Assembly: GCF_038811545.1 (NCBI RefSeq)
Contig: NZ_CP133319.1
Location: forward strand, 1,889,516 to 1,953,515
Length of the DNA: 64,000 nucleotides
Reading direction: 5' to 3'
Source of the DNA: Rhodoligotrophos sp. CJ14
GTDB lineage: Bacteria; Pseudomonadota; Alphaproteobacteria; Rhizobiales; Im1
Shown: in pieces, positions 33,766 to 42,529 of the stretch
How the letters are laid out: every line of letters starts with the position of its first letter
How positions within the stretch are numbered: position 1 is the stretch's first letter
The notes under the pieces: generated by a model
Databases searched by the model: none
What the model saw: only the letters and a program-made list of their open reading frames with translations
What the model was told of the DNA's origin: nothing
Made by a program: the position numbers and the translations under genes

Positions 33766-34917
33766 TCACTTATGATCGGTCCAGGCGCCGTTCTTCACTT
33801 CCTTGATTTCGATCTCGACCGGGACCTTCGTCTGCCCCTGCTCATCGAAGGTGGTGACGCCGAGCACGCCGTCATAGCTGATGTTGCGGATTGCTTTGGC
33901 GAGCGCCGCCTTGTCCTCGATGCCATTGGTGCGGATCACCTCGAGCAGGATGTTCGTCGCCTCATAGGCATATTTCGTATAGGGGCTCGTCGGCTCGGCG
34001 AATTTCCGCGCCTCGTAATCCGCGTTCATCTTCTCGTACTTGGCGTTGCTCTGCGACTTGGGATAGCTCACCATCGTCCCGTCCGCCGCGGAGCCTGCGA
34101 TCTTGATGAACTCGGGGTCATAGAAGCCGGAAATGCCGATCATCGGCACGTTCAGCCCAAGCTCGACCATCTGCTTGCGCAGAATGCCGGCTTCCGTGAT
34201 GACACCGCCAAAATAGACCGCATCCGGAGAGAGCGACCTGACGCGGGTGAGTACGGCGCGAAAATCCGTGGTGCCGACCGGGAATGCTTCGCTCGCGACG
34301 ACCTCGCCGTCATTGTCCTTGAAGAACTGGCCGAACCACTGGGTGTTCGCCTTGCCATAGTCGCTCGTGTCGGAAACGATGGCGATTTTCTTGGCGCCCA
34401 GCGTCTTCGCCGCCCACTCCGCCAGCGGCTTGTTCTCGTTCACCAGCGTCGGCGTGACCCGCGTGACCACCGGCAGGTTCATCTCGGTGATCTTGGGACT
34501 GATCGCGCCCCAGATGATGAATGGCATCTGCGACCGGTTGAACACCGGGATCGTGGCGAGCGCCACCGGGCTGTTCCAATGGCCGGTTGCAGCGACGACA
34601 TCCTTGTCGTTGACGAGCTTCAGCGCAGCGCTGACGCCCGTCTGTGGATCCGAGGCATCGTCCAGCACGACACCCTCGACCTTATAGGGATATCCCGAGG
34701 CATTCGCCTGCTCGATCGCGAGGAGGAACCCATTGCGCGCGCCCAGGCCTTGGGGCGCATTCCCCCCGCTCAGCGGTCCGATAAAGCCGAGCTTGATCGT
34801 GTCCTGCGCAAACGCCGTCCCTGCCCCCGGCATGGCGGCAAACACCGCAGCCGCGGCCGCAATCGCCAGCGCCGAGCGCCGCGAGGCCCGAGCCGCCCGC
34901 GAAATATGCTGTTTCAT
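33766..34917 (-). CDS. Branched-chain-type ABC transporter substrate-binding protein, LivK family
   Basis: 383 residues from the ATG at 34915-34917 (a GTG at 34923 is the alternative). The signal peptide has a basic MKQHISRAARASRRSALA start, an alanine-rich core and cleavage near AFAQD. The mature part begins TIKLGFIGPLSGGNAPQG and contains LVNDKDVVAATGHWNSPVA, typical of HAAT binding proteins. It is transcribed away from the permease and ATPase genes at 35173-38759, with which it forms a complete transporter, and toward the monooxygenase operon, so uptake and attack on the same compound are likely linked. Confidence 0.93.
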   Translation of the reverse strand: MKQHISRAARASRRSALAIAAAAAVFAAMPGAGTAFAQDTIKLGFIGPLSGGNAPQGLGARNGFLLAIEQANASGYPYKVEGVVLDDASDPQTGVSAALKLVNDKDVVAATGHWNSPVALATIPVFNRSQMPFIIWGAISPKITEMNLPVVTRVTPTLVNENKPLAEWAAKTLGAKKIAIVSDTSDYGKANTQWFGQFFKDNDGEVVASEAFPVGTTDFRAVLTRVRSLSPDAVYFGGVITEAGILRKQMVELGLNVPMIGISGFYDPEFIKIAGSAADGTMVSYPKSQSNAKYEKMNADYEARKFAEPTSPYTKYAYEATNILLEVIRTNGIEDKAALAKAIRNISYDGVLGVTTFDEQGQTKVPVEIEIKEVKNGAWTDHK

Positions 34918-35038
34918 CTCCACACCCCATTCATGTCACTGTCGCCACGGACTTTTGGCCAGCCGGATCGCGAGACCGCAGCTGGCCCATTGTTTATTGC
35001 CATGGTTCGAAGAGGATGCATTGAGGCTAGAGGCCGTC

Positions 35039-35050
35039 AAATTCGAATTT
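35039..35050. promoter_or_regulatory. Perfect palindrome AAATTCGAATTT in the livK/livH divergent region
   Basis: A 12-base perfect palindrome in the 34918-35172 gap between the divergent binding-protein and permease genes. The surroundings are AT-rich compared with the coding DNA. A regulator of both directions could bind here; none can be named. Confidence 0.35.
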
Positions 35051-35172
35051 TCCGATTTAGCGCTGCGGAAATTCCTTCTCAGAACTCACGCGAAATCTCG
35101 CTACTTTGCTGATCGGGACGGCGGCTGCAGTATTCCCAATTAATGAAACCAGCCGGCCAGGAATTTGGGGTG

Positions 35173-36093
35173 ATGAGCAGTATCCTTGTACAGCAGTTGC
35201 TGAACTGGCTGACGCTCGGCTGCATTTATGCGCTGATAGCGGTGGGCTTCAGTCTGCTTTTCGGTGTCTTGAAGGTCATTCACTTCTCTCACGGGGATGT
35301 GGCGCTGATCGCGCCATTTTTTGCGCTCGCCATGGTGCAGGCGCTGATCAGTCAGGCAGCGGGGACGATTGATCCTGCAAGCCTCATCGCTGCCTGCATT
35401 GCCGCCATTCTGCTCACCGGTCTGCTCGGCGTGCTGTTGGATTGGCTGGTGATACGACGCTTCCGCTATGCTCCACCCATGATGGCGCTGGTCGCAACCG
35501 TGGCGCTGGGCACCGTGCTGCGCGAGGCCGTTCGCCATATCTTCCCGAACGGCTCCAATCCCCACGCCTTTCCGCAGCTCGCTACCAGCCGCATCTCCAT
35601 TCCCGGTCTTGGCGATGTGCCTTCCTTCACGATCGTGGTGATCCTTGCTTCTGTCGCCGCGGTCGCTCTGCTCTTCATCATCCTGCGCAAGACCGCGCTC
35701 GGCGTGCGCATTCGCGCCGTCTCCCAGGACTTGGAAGCCGCGCGGCTGATGGCCATCGACCCAAGCCGCATTTTCTGGGTGACCTTCTTCATTGCCTCGG
35801 CGATCGGTGCGATCGGCGGGCTCTTCTTTGCAAGCTATGCCGGCGTCGTGCGCTTTGATTTCGGTATCCAGGCAGGGCTCATCGGCTTTTCCGCCGCGGT
35901 CGTCGGCGGCTTGGGTAGCATGGTTGGCGCCATTATCGGCAGCCTGCTCATCGCCGGGTTGGACACCATCGTGCAGGCAACCGTGCCCGATGGCACATCC
36001 TACCGCCTCGTCTTCGCATTTCTGCTGGTGATCTTGGTGCTGGTGTTTAAACCCTCCGGGTTGCTCGGTCGCGTGGTGGTCGAGAAGGTCTGA
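35173..36093 (+). CDS. Branched-chain-type ABC transporter permease, LivH family
   Basis: 306 residues from the ATG at 35173; an ATG at 35143 would add ten residues ahead of the membrane start but has no better site. The sequence has the LivH marks GCIYALIAVGFSLLFGVLKVIHFSHGDV and AAVVGGLGSMVGAIIGS. It is the first gene of livHMGF in this second system. The stop shares one base with the start of livM. Confidence 0.94.
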   Translation: MSSILVQQLLNWLTLGCIYALIAVGFSLLFGVLKVIHFSHGDVALIAPFFALAMVQALISQAAGTIDPASLIAACIAAILLTGLLGVLLDWLVIRRFRYAPPMMALVATVALGTVLREAVRHIFPNGSNPHAFPQLATSRISIPGLGDVPSFTIVVILASVAAVALLFIILRKTALGVRIRAVSQDLEAARLMAIDPSRIFWVTFFIASAIGAIGGLFFASYAGVVRFDFGIQAGLIGFSAAVVGGLGSMVGAIIGSLLIAGLDTIVQATVPDGTSYRLVFAFLLVILVLVFKPSGLLGRVVVEKV

Positions 36094-37280
36094 TGTCCAT
36101 GGCCTCCAATACAGCCACATCCACCATTCGCCGGCCAGCGCTGCCCGACTTCTTGACCGTGGCCGGCCTGGAGCTTGGCGCGGCCGCCTTCCTGCGCCAG
36201 TTCCTGGTGGCGGAGGACTGGCCGATCATCGTCGGCATTCTCGCGGCCATGGGCGCAGCTTTTGTCCTGCTGCAGCTCAAGCCTCAGATCGAGGAGCGGA
36301 TCATCGAGAGCTTTGCGCGCTGCCGCACCTTCGCCCTCCTGCTGGGTGCGGTGATCGTGATCGGCGCGCCCTTCACCATGGCCGACAACAGCTATGCGCT
36401 TCATCTGCTGATCATCGCGCTGCTCTATGCCGTGCTGGCCCTCGCCCTCAACTTTCAGCTCGGCAGCGCCAATATCCCGAATTTCGCAACCGGCGCCTCC
36501 TATGGCATCGGCGCCTATGCCTCGGCTCTCGTGGCGATCCACTTCGATGTGAGCTTCTGGCTGGCTTTGCCCTTCGCTGCCGTGGTCGCGACCATTTTCG
36601 GCTTTCTCCTGGGTATCCCCTCCATGCGGACGCGAGAGAGCTATCTCGCGCTCGTCACCATCGCCTTTGGTGTGGTCATCCACCAATTGCTCAACAATTT
36701 CGAATGGACCGGCGGCCCGAACGGCCTCGTTGGCATTCCCGCGCCGAGCCTCTTTGGTCATTCCTTTGCCTCACCCATCGAGATCTTCGGGTTCTCGCTG
36801 CCCTCGCAGGTGAACTTCTATTATCTCTCCGCCCTGCTGGTGGTCATCGCGATCATCTCCGCCCGCCGCCTGCATGAGAGCCGCGTGGGCCTGGCCTGGA
36901 ACGCGCTGCGCAACGACGAGCTTGCCGCCCGTTGCCAGGGCATCAATGTCACCTGGTACAAGGTGCTGGCCTTTGCGGTCGATGCGTTCCTCGCAGCCTT
37001 CGCGGGCACGATCTACGCCTTCTATGTCAGCTTCATCTCGCCCGACAACTTCACCTTCCTTGTCTCCGTCACCATCATGACCATGGTGATCGTTGGCGGC
37101 ATGGACAATATCCTTGGCGTGATCGTGGGCGCCTTCCTGCTGACACTCTTGCCCGAAAAGCTGCGCGTCTTCTCCGATTATCGCATCCTCTTCTTCGGCA
37201 TTGTCGTCATCATCTTCCTCATCATCCGGCCGCAGGGCCTGTTCCCGCAGCGTCTGCGGCGCTATGGGGGTGAAGGATGA
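36093..37280 (+). CDS. Branched-chain-type ABC transporter permease, LivM family
   Basis: This 395-residue multi-helix permease begins with an extended N-terminal region and two extra hydrophobic segments before the LivM core ([25 protein letters not shown], then [23 protein letters not shown]). It pairs with LivH in the membrane. The ATG shares a base with the livH stop, and its own stop overlaps livG as ATGA, so the genes are translated as a unit. Confidence 0.93.
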   Translation: MSMASNTATSTIRRPALPDFLTVAGLELGAAAFLRQFLVAEDWPIIVGILAAMGAAFVLLQLKPQIEERIIESFARCRTFALLLGAVIVIGAPFTMADNSYALHLLIIALLYAVLALALNFQLGSANIPNFATGASYGIGAYASALVAIHFDVSFWLALPFAAVVATIFGFLLGIPSMRTRESYLALVTIAFGVVIHQLLNNFEWTGGPNGLVGIPAPSLFGHSFASPIEIFGFSLPSQVNFYYLSALLVVIAIISARRLHESRVGLAWNALRNDELAARCQGINVTWYKVLAFAVDAFLAAFAGTIYAFYVSFISPDNFTFLVSVTIMTMVIVGGMDNILGVIVGAFLLTLLPEKLRVFSDYRILFFGIVVIIFLIIRPQGLFPQRLRRYGGEG

Positions 37281-38068
37281 GCGCCGATATCGTCCTGTCC
37301 GGCCAGGGCCTCACGGTTCGCTTCGGCGGCCTCGTTGCCCTCAACAATGTGGATTTCGAGGTCGCGCGCGGTGAGATCCTCGGCATCATCGGCCCCAATG
37401 GCGCAGGCAAATCCACCCTGTTCAATCTGATCACCGGCATTTACCAGCCGACCAGCGGCGCGGTGACACTTGAGGGCCGTGCGCTGAGCGGCGTGCCCAC
37501 GCACCGTATCGCCGCCATGGGCATTGCCCGCACCTTCCAGTCGAGCAGACTGTTCAGCGACCTCAGCGTGCTCGACAATGTCATCATCGGCATGCATACG
37601 CGCACCCGTTGCGGCGTCTTCGATGCCCTCTTGCGGCCGGGATATTCCAGGCGTGAGCTTGATGGCGCGGCCGAGCAGGCCTGCGACCTGCTGCGCGCGG
37701 TCTCCGCTGGCCTTTATGCCCAGCGCGAGCGGCCTGCCGCCGAGCTCGCCCAGGCGGACCGCCGGAGGCTCGAAATCGCGCGCGCCCTCGCATCCGCTCC
37801 GAAGGTGCTATTGCTGGATGAGCCTTCCTCCGGCATGGACGACCGCGACACCGACGCCCTGATGGCGGATATCAGGGCCATTGCGGCGCGACGGCCGGAG
37901 CTCGCCATCCTGATCATCGAGCACGACATGCGGCTCGTCGCCGAGCTGCCTCATCGGGTGATGGTCATCGACTACGGCCAGAAGATCGCCGATGGCCAAT
38001 TTGCCGAGATCCGCCTGATGCCCCGGGTGCAGGAAGCCTATCTCGGACGGAAGGCGAGCAATGCTTGA
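37277..38068 (+). CDS. Branched-chain-type ABC transporter ATP-binding protein, LivG family
   Basis: 263 residues with Walker [10 protein letters not shown], a Q-loop [16 protein letters not shown], the LivG-type signature region [16 protein letters not shown] (no classical LSGG, as is normal for this family) and Walker [14 protein letters not shown], followed by the H-loop LIIEHDM. Starts with ATGA overlap on livM and overlaps livF by eight bases. Confidence 0.94.
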   Translation: MSADIVLSGQGLTVRFGGLVALNNVDFEVARGEILGIIGPNGAGKSTLFNLITGIYQPTSGAVTLEGRALSGVPTHRIAAMGIARTFQSSRLFSDLSVLDNVIIGMHTRTRCGVFDALLRPGYSRRELDGAAEQACDLLRAVSAGLYAQRERPAAELAQADRRRLEIARALASAPKVLLLDEPSSGMDDRDTDALMADIRAIAARRPELAILIIEHDMRLVAELPHRVMVIDYGQKIADGQFAEIRLMPRVQEAYLGRKASNA

Positions 38069-38759
38069 GCTAAGCGGCGTCAGCACCAATTACGGCGTCG
38101 TCGCCATGCTGCGCGATGTGTCCCTCAAAGTGGCGCCGGGTGAGCTCGTATGCCTGCTGGGACCGAACGGTGCCGGCAAGACCACCACCTTCCGGGCGGT
38201 TTCGGGCCTCTTGCCGCTGGCCGAGGGTAAGATCGAGGTGCTTGGCGCCGATATCGCGAGCATGCGGACTGAAGCGCTGGCTGGCCGCGGCATCGGCTTT
38301 GTGCCCGAGGGGCGGCGCCTCTTTCCGGAGCTCACTGTCCACGAGAACATCAAGCTCGGCTTTGACGCATCCGGCAGCCGTGAGAATTTCGCCCAGCGCC
38401 TTGACGCAATGGCCGCGCTGTTCCCGCGCATTCGCGAACGCATCAACCAGCAAGCCGGCACGCTGTCCGGTGGCGAGCAGGCCATGGTCGCCCTCGCACG
38501 CGCACTCGTTGGGGCACCCAAGCTCGTCATCATGGATGAACCCTCCCTCGGCCTCTCGCCCAAGCTGATCGACGAATATTTCGAGATCGTCGCCGAGGTG
38601 AACCGGCAGGGCACCACCATTCTTCTGATCGAGCAGAATGCGGAAACCGCCCTGTCGATCGCCCATCGCGGCTATCTCTTGGTGAAAGGCCGCATCGCCG
38701 CCGCCGGCACCTCTCGAGAGCTGCTCGGCAACGATATCGTTCGCAAGCTCTATCTCTAG
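38061..38759 (+). CDS. Branched-chain-type ABC transporter ATP-binding protein, LivF family
   Basis: 232 residues with Walker A GPNGAGKTT, GIGFVPEGRRLFPELTVHEN before the helical domain, signature LSGGEQAMVALARAL and Walker B LVIMDEPSLGLSP. Last gene of the livHMGF run. The following 159 bases hold the promoter region of the manganese catalase gene, so the operon ends here by position. Confidence 0.94.
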   Translation: MLELSGVSTNYGVVAMLRDVSLKVAPGELVCLLGPNGAGKTTTFRAVSGLLPLAEGKIEVLGADIASMRTEALAGRGIGFVPEGRRLFPELTVHENIKLGFDASGSRENFAQRLDAMAALFPRIRERINQQAGTLSGGEQAMVALARALVGAPKLVIMDEPSLGLSPKLIDEYFEIVAEVNRQGTTILLIEQNAETALSIAHRGYLLVKGRIAAAGTSRELLGNDIVRKLYL

Positions 38760-38858
38760 CAGGCGAGCCTCACATATTCCCGATCCTGATCTGCCGGCCA
38801 CCGCCGCTCAGGTCCCATATTCCCTTGCGCCTGACCGCGTCTCCATGCCCGCAAATCC

Positions 38859-38883
38859 GGAACAATTCCCATCACGTGATGTT
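38859..38883 (+). promoter_or_regulatory. EcfG-type general-stress promoter of the manganese catalase gene
   Basis: GGAAC at 38859-38863, 17 bases, then GTT at 38881-38883: the pattern recognised by the EcfG (SigT/RpoE2-type) stress sigma factor of alphaproteobacteria. It lies 35 bases before the catalase start. Its spacer and -10 contain a 12-base palindrome CATCACGTGATG (38870-38881), which could also bind a regulator. A second GGAAC-N17-GTT site occurs before the DUF4142 gene. Confidence 0.6.
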
Positions 38884-38918
38884 GGCGGGGTTATGCTTCA
38901 TCGCGAAGGGAACCAACC

Positions 38919-39800
38919 ATGTTCTACACTGACGGAAAGCTGCAATATCCCGTACGGGTCGAAACGCCCAACCCGGTATTCGCCCGCGCGCTGCAACAGG
39001 CCATCGGCGGGGTCGAGGGCGAGATCCGGGTGGCCATGCAATATATGTTTCAAGCCTTTGGCTCGCGCGGTCCCACGAAATACCGCGACATGTTGCTGAA
39101 CACGGCAACCGAGGAGCTGGGCCATATCGAGATGCTGGCGACCGCGGTCGCGCTCAACCTCGAGGGCGCGCCTCTATCGCTGCAGGAGGATGTATCGAAA
39201 AACCCGGTGGCCGGCAGCGTGCTGAATGGCATCGACTTCCGCCAGTTGCTCTCGACCGGGCTTGCGGCACTGCCTTCTGACGCGAATGGTGTGCCCTTCG
39301 ACTGCTCCCACGTCTATGCCTCCGGCAATATCGCTGGCGACATGTACGCCAATGTCACCGCGGAAGCGACCGGCCGCACCCTCGCCGTTCGCCTTTACAA
39401 CATGACCGACGACCCTGGCATGAAGGACATGCTGTCCTTTCTGATCGCACGTGACACCATGCACCAGCAGCAATGGCTGGCGGTGATCGAAGAGCTCGGC
39501 GGCTCGGCCGCTCAGCTGCCCGTCCCCAACAGCTTTGACCAGAGCAAGGAGCAGTCGGATTTCTCCTATGTCTATCTCGGCCATATGGTGGATGGCTCGA
39601 TTCCGGAAGGCCGCTGGAGCAATGGCGAATCCATTGATGGCAAGGGCCAGTTCTCTGCCCGCGCCTCCGAGCCTCTGGGTGACAAGCCATCCCTCGCACC
39701 GGCCCGGCCTGATAGTGGTGCTCAGACGGATCAGACCTCAAAATCCGGAATGAGTGGTATGATCGGTCAGCTCGAGGGTGCCGTTGAGCGCAATCTCTGA
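38919..39800 (+). CDS. Manganese catalase
   Basis: A 293-residue non-haem catalase of the ferritin-like fold. The di-manganese ligands are expected in GGVEGEIRVAMQYMFQAF, the EELGHIEM helix, AEATGR and RDTMHQQQW, all visible in order. The C-terminal region (SYVYLGHMVDGSIPEGRW) is typical of the KatN type; the last 60 residues are a Ser/Gly/Asp-rich tail. The enzyme breaks down hydrogen peroxide in the cytoplasm. AAGGGA precedes the ATG, and an EcfG-type promoter lies upstream. A tiny membrane protein follows on the same strand. Confidence 0.95.
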   Translation: MFYTDGKLQYPVRVETPNPVFARALQQAIGGVEGEIRVAMQYMFQAFGSRGPTKYRDMLLNTATEELGHIEMLATAVALNLEGAPLSLQEDVSKNPVAGSVLNGIDFRQLLSTGLAALPSDANGVPFDCSHVYASGNIAGDMYANVTAEATGRTLAVRLYNMTDDPGMKDMLSFLIARDTMHQQQWLAVIEELGGSAAQLPVPNSFDQSKEQSDFSYVYLGHMVDGSIPEGRWSNGESIDGKGQFSARASEPLGDKPSLAPARPDSGAQTDQTSKSGMSGMIGQLEGAVERNL

Positions 39801-39872
39801 CCGAGCGTGAACTGGACGGCATCTTCCGCGCTGATAACCCCGCTGAATGGGAACGCTATTGGGAGGAAATGG

Positions 39873-40013
39873 ATGTCGGAAATTCATGGTGAGGATCAGC
39901 CTATTTCATCAGCGCAACGCGCCTTCTGGCTCGGCCTCGGCAGTGGCCTGATCGCGTTGATCGTGCTGGCCGTCATCTTCTTTATGACGCCGGTGCTGAC
40001 TCATACCACTTAG
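39873..40013 (+). CDS. Small single-pass membrane protein (46 residues)
   Basis: The ATG at 39873 has GGGAGG six bases upstream (39861-39866), a strong signal for such a short frame. The protein has a hydrophilic N-terminus (MSEIHGEDQPISSAQRA) and one hydrophobic helix of about 22 residues before a short TPVLTHTT tail. No family is recognised. It is co-directional with the manganese catalase and followed by a strong terminator, so it is probably part of the same stress transcript. A longer frame from 39807 has no ribosome binding site. Confidence 0.65.
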   Translation: MSEIHGEDQPISSAQRAFWLGLGSGLIALIVLAVIFFMTPVLTHTT

Positions 40014-40032
40014 ACGACTGCTCAAACGACTG

Positions 40033-40062
40033 CCCCAGCGGAGGTCATCCGCTGGGGTCTTT
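40033..40062. terminator. Rho-independent terminator between convergent genes
   Basis: CCCCAGCGGA (40033-40042) and TCCGCTGGGG (40048-40057) form a perfect ten-pair stem with a five-base GGTCA loop, followed by TCTTT on the plus strand. It sits in the 65-base gap between the small membrane protein and the convergent NADH dehydrogenase gene and may serve both directions. Confidence 0.85.
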
Positions 40063-40078
40063 CGGCCAGCCCTATCCG

Positions 40079-41383
40079 TTAGCCGCTCGCAGCCTTCGGC
40101 GATCGCCGGCTGACCTCTTTACCGCGCTCTGTCCGCATCATCTCCTCGTGAAGCGGACCACTGATCAGCCGCGCACCACGCGCGCCCGTGAAATAGCGCC
40201 AGAGCCACTGGATCGCCACCAGCATCCGATTCTGGAACCCTATGAGCAGATAGATGTGGATGATCGCCCAGAGCAGCCAGGCGAGCCGCCCCTTCATCCG
40301 CCGCTTGCCAAAGTCGAAAACGGCGGCATGCCGGCCGATCACGGCCGTATTGCCGCGATTATGGAAGCGGAAGGCTGGCATCGGTGCGCCGGATTCGATA
40401 TGCCGTCGGAGCGCTTTGCCCAGATACTCCCCTTGCTGCTTTGCCACTTGTGCAAGTCCCGGCAGTGGTTTGCCATCCTGCATGAACTGCGCGGTATCAC
40501 CGAGCACATAGACATTGTCGAGCCCGCGCACGGACAGATCCGCATTGACCGGAACATGTCCACTGCGGCCGGTGTCGAGCTTGAGCCACGCCGCTGCCGG
40601 TGAGGCTTGCACCCCCGCTGCCCATACCAATGTGCCGGCGGCGATGAATTGGTCTCCCACGAAGACTCCCTCTGCACGAACATCGGTGACCCGCTCATCG
40701 AGAAGCACTGTCACACCAAGCCGTGCGAGCTCCTGCATCGCATAGGCGGAGAGTTCTTCGGGAAAGCCGGCGAGAATGCGCGAACCCGCTTCGATGAGCA
40801 GAACGCGCGCTTTGGTCGGGTCGATCCGCCTGAATTCGCCCGCCAATGTCCACCGGCACAGCTCGGCGATGGCGCCGGCCATCTCGACCCCCGTAGGCCC
40901 GCCGCCCACGATGACCGATGTCATCAGCGCGTTGCAGCGGTCAGGATCATCCGTAAGCTCTGCCAGTTCGAAGGCCCGCAGCAATCGTCCCCTCAATGCG
41001 CGCGCATCTTCGATCGTCTTGAGGCCGGGCGCAAACTGTGCCCATTCGTCATGGCCGAAATAGCTATAGCCCGAGCCTGTCGCGATCACGAGAATGTCGT
41101 AAGGCTCTATGCCTCCCGATGATAGCCGCACCTGTTTCTCATCGAGATCGAGGCCCACCACCTCGTCCATCAGCACTCTGATATTGTTGTGGCGGCGCAC
41201 CAGCCACCGCACCGGTTGGGCAATATCGGCGGGCGAGAGAGCAGCGGTGGCGACCTGATAGAGGAGCGGCTGGAACAGATGGTGGTTCTGTTTGTCGATC
41301 AATGTCACCTCGGCAGAAGTGCCGCCAAGGCCATGGGCACAAGCAAGCCCGCCAAATCCAGCGCCGATGATCACCACCTGCAT
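40079..41383 (-). CDS. Type II NADH dehydrogenase (NAD(P)/FAD-dependent oxidoreductase)
   Basis: 434 residues from the ATG at 41381-41383, preceded by GGAG; a TTG two codons earlier is the alternative start. It has the FAD-binding VVIIGAGFGGLACAHGL, the NAD-binding SVIVGGGPTGVEMAGAIAE and the second FAD motif NVYVLGDTAQF. A C-terminal hydrophobic stretch (GRLAWLLWAIIHIYLLIGFQ) fits membrane attachment. NDH-2 passes electrons from NADH to quinone without pumping protons. It follows the DUF2243 gene in the same direction, and the neighbourhood is otherwise stress-related. Confidence 0.9.
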   Translation of the reverse strand: MQVVIIGAGFGGLACAHGLGGTSAEVTLIDKQNHHLFQPLLYQVATAALSPADIAQPVRWLVRRHNNIRVLMDEVVGLDLDEKQVRLSSGGIEPYDILVIATGSGYSYFGHDEWAQFAPGLKTIEDARALRGRLLRAFELAELTDDPDRCNALMTSVIVGGGPTGVEMAGAIAELCRWTLAGEFRRIDPTKARVLLIEAGSRILAGFPEELSAYAMQELARLGVTVLLDERVTDVRAEGVFVGDQFIAAGTLVWAAGVQASPAAAWLKLDTGRSGHVPVNADLSVRGLDNVYVLGDTAQFMQDGKPLPGLAQVAKQQGEYLGKALRRHIESGAPMPAFRFHNRGNTAVIGRHAAVFDFGKRRMKGRLAWLLWAIIHIYLLIGFQNRMLVAIQWLWRYFTGARGARLISGPLHEEMMRTERGKEVSRRSPKAASG

Positions 41384-41419
41384 GGACAAACTCCGAGCTA
41401 GAGGGACACGGCTGACCGC

Positions 41420-42178
41420 CTACAGCTTGCTCCAGGCAAGGCAGCCCACCCCGAGAAACGAATTGCTGACGAGAACAGCGCCCCTCCCGTACAACGAGTA
41501 TGGGCGCGGCTCCGCATCGTCCCATCGCACCGCCCAAATACCCTTGGTGGTCCAAAGAACTCGGCCTTGCGCCTCCGCAATCGCGGTGAGCGCGGCGGTT
41601 TCGCTCATGCTGCTTGGGAAGACGACGACAGCACTGCGGGCATCCTGCGGCCCGAGAGCCGCCCACCAGCCCGCCGCCGCCGCTACAGCCACAAGACAGC
41701 TCGCGGCAATCCCGGCGCCACGCCCGTCTTCATGAGCCCTGTTGCGCAAAACCCAGCCGAGCACCATCGGCACGAGCCCGAACACGATGACCCAGATGAG
41801 ATCCCAAAGAAGCGGATTGGGACTGTCGAGCTTGATTCGGTGGATGCCGAGAACCCAGTGGGAGAGAACGGCATCGATCACATGCCAAAGACCGAAGCCG
41901 ATGAGCGCACTGCCCACAAGAACAGCACTGCCGGGCATGTCACTCAGTTCACCTTGCCCTTTCAGCAGCAGCACGAGCCCGGCAAATGCGATCACGTACA
42001 TTAGCGCATGAAACAGCCCGTCATAGACGACCTGCGCGCGAAGATCGCCCGCACCCTCGACGAGGCTCAGCAAATGGTGCCACTGCAGGATCTGGTGCAG
42101 CAGGATGCCGTCGAAGAAACCACCGAGACCAAAGCCCAGGAGATAGGCCGCCCAGATGGAGCGGCGAAATCGCGACAT
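41420..42178 (-). CDS. DUF2243 membrane protein with C-terminal extension
   Basis: The first 150 or so residues are a DUF2243 protein with four hydrophobic helices and conserved histidines: GFFDGILLHQILQWHHL, YDGLFHALMYVIAFAGLVLL, GFGLWHVIDAVLSHWVLGIH. This family is found beside cytochrome oxidase genes, and the histidines could bind metal. Residues of about 170-252 form a further soluble or single-helix part (FPSSMSETAALTAIAEAQG) of unknown role, apparently an extension of the usual family. The function is unknown. Confidence 0.85.
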   Translation of the reverse strand: MSRFRRSIWAAYLLGFGLGGFFDGILLHQILQWHHLLSLVEGAGDLRAQVVYDGLFHALMYVIAFAGLVLLLKGQGELSDMPGSAVLVGSALIGFGLWHVIDAVLSHWVLGIHRIKLDSPNPLLWDLIWVIVFGLVPMVLGWVLRNRAHEDGRGAGIAASCLVAVAAAAGWWAALGPQDARSAVVVFPSSMSETAALTAIAEAQGRVLWTTKGIWAVRWDDAEPRPYSLYGRGAVLVSNSFLGVGCLAWSKL

Positions 42179-42213
42179 CGGCCAACACTCCGCTGCAGGG
42201 CCAGCAGCACAAT

Positions 42214-42360
42214 TCAGCCGGTAACCAGCCAGACGATTGTGCCGCCGACCAGGGCCAGTGCCCCGATGAACGAGACGAGCCTTATGGATCCGCTGATGGA
42301 ATCAGAACCGAACACTGCGGTTTCATAGTGATAGGGGGCGTGCAGCTCATTCATCGACAT
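42214..42360 (-). CDS. Small single-pass membrane protein (48 residues)
   Basis: The frame is open from 42453, but the part upstream of MSMNELHAPYHYET looks like read-through of a repeat region. The likely start is ATG at 42358-42360 (or 42354), with a weak CGGGAA site. The protein ends in one hydrophobic helix (VSFIGALALVGGTIVWLVT). No family recognised. It precedes the DUF2243 gene by 35 bases and is probably co-transcribed. Confidence 0.5.
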   Translation of the reverse strand: MSMNELHAPYHYETAVFGSDSISGSIRLVSFIGALALVGGTIVWLVTG

Positions 42361-42429
42361 TTCCCGGAGTAAAAGCCTGGGGCGACCATCGGTTCCACGC
42401 CATAGCGAATGGTCCTTTCCCGGATCGCG

Positions 42430-42529
42430 GAGCGTTTTGAGCGAAGTGGGCACCCGTTCGCGTGAAGAAAATGCGACGAGGCAAAGACTTAGACCCTTTT
42501 TCGTTTCCAGTAAAACCGAAACGAGCTAG
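42430..42529 (+). repeat. Rhizobial-type intergenic repeat element, copy 2
   Basis: Shares the T-GAGCG-AGTG...GTTCGCGTGAAGAAA core with the copy at 4975-5068. The terminal inverted repeat is shortened here to TCGTTTC (42501-42507) and GAAACGA (42518-42524). The closing CTAG of the element supplies the stop codon of the DUF4142 gene (TAG on the minus strand, 42526-42528). Confidence 0.55.

Noticed and set aside
42360-42400. GGAAC on the minus strand (42396-42392) before the 48-residue membrane protein as a third EcfG promoter
   Set aside because: At 16 or 17 bases the -10 box reads CTT or TTT, not GTT, and it would lie too close to the start codon.
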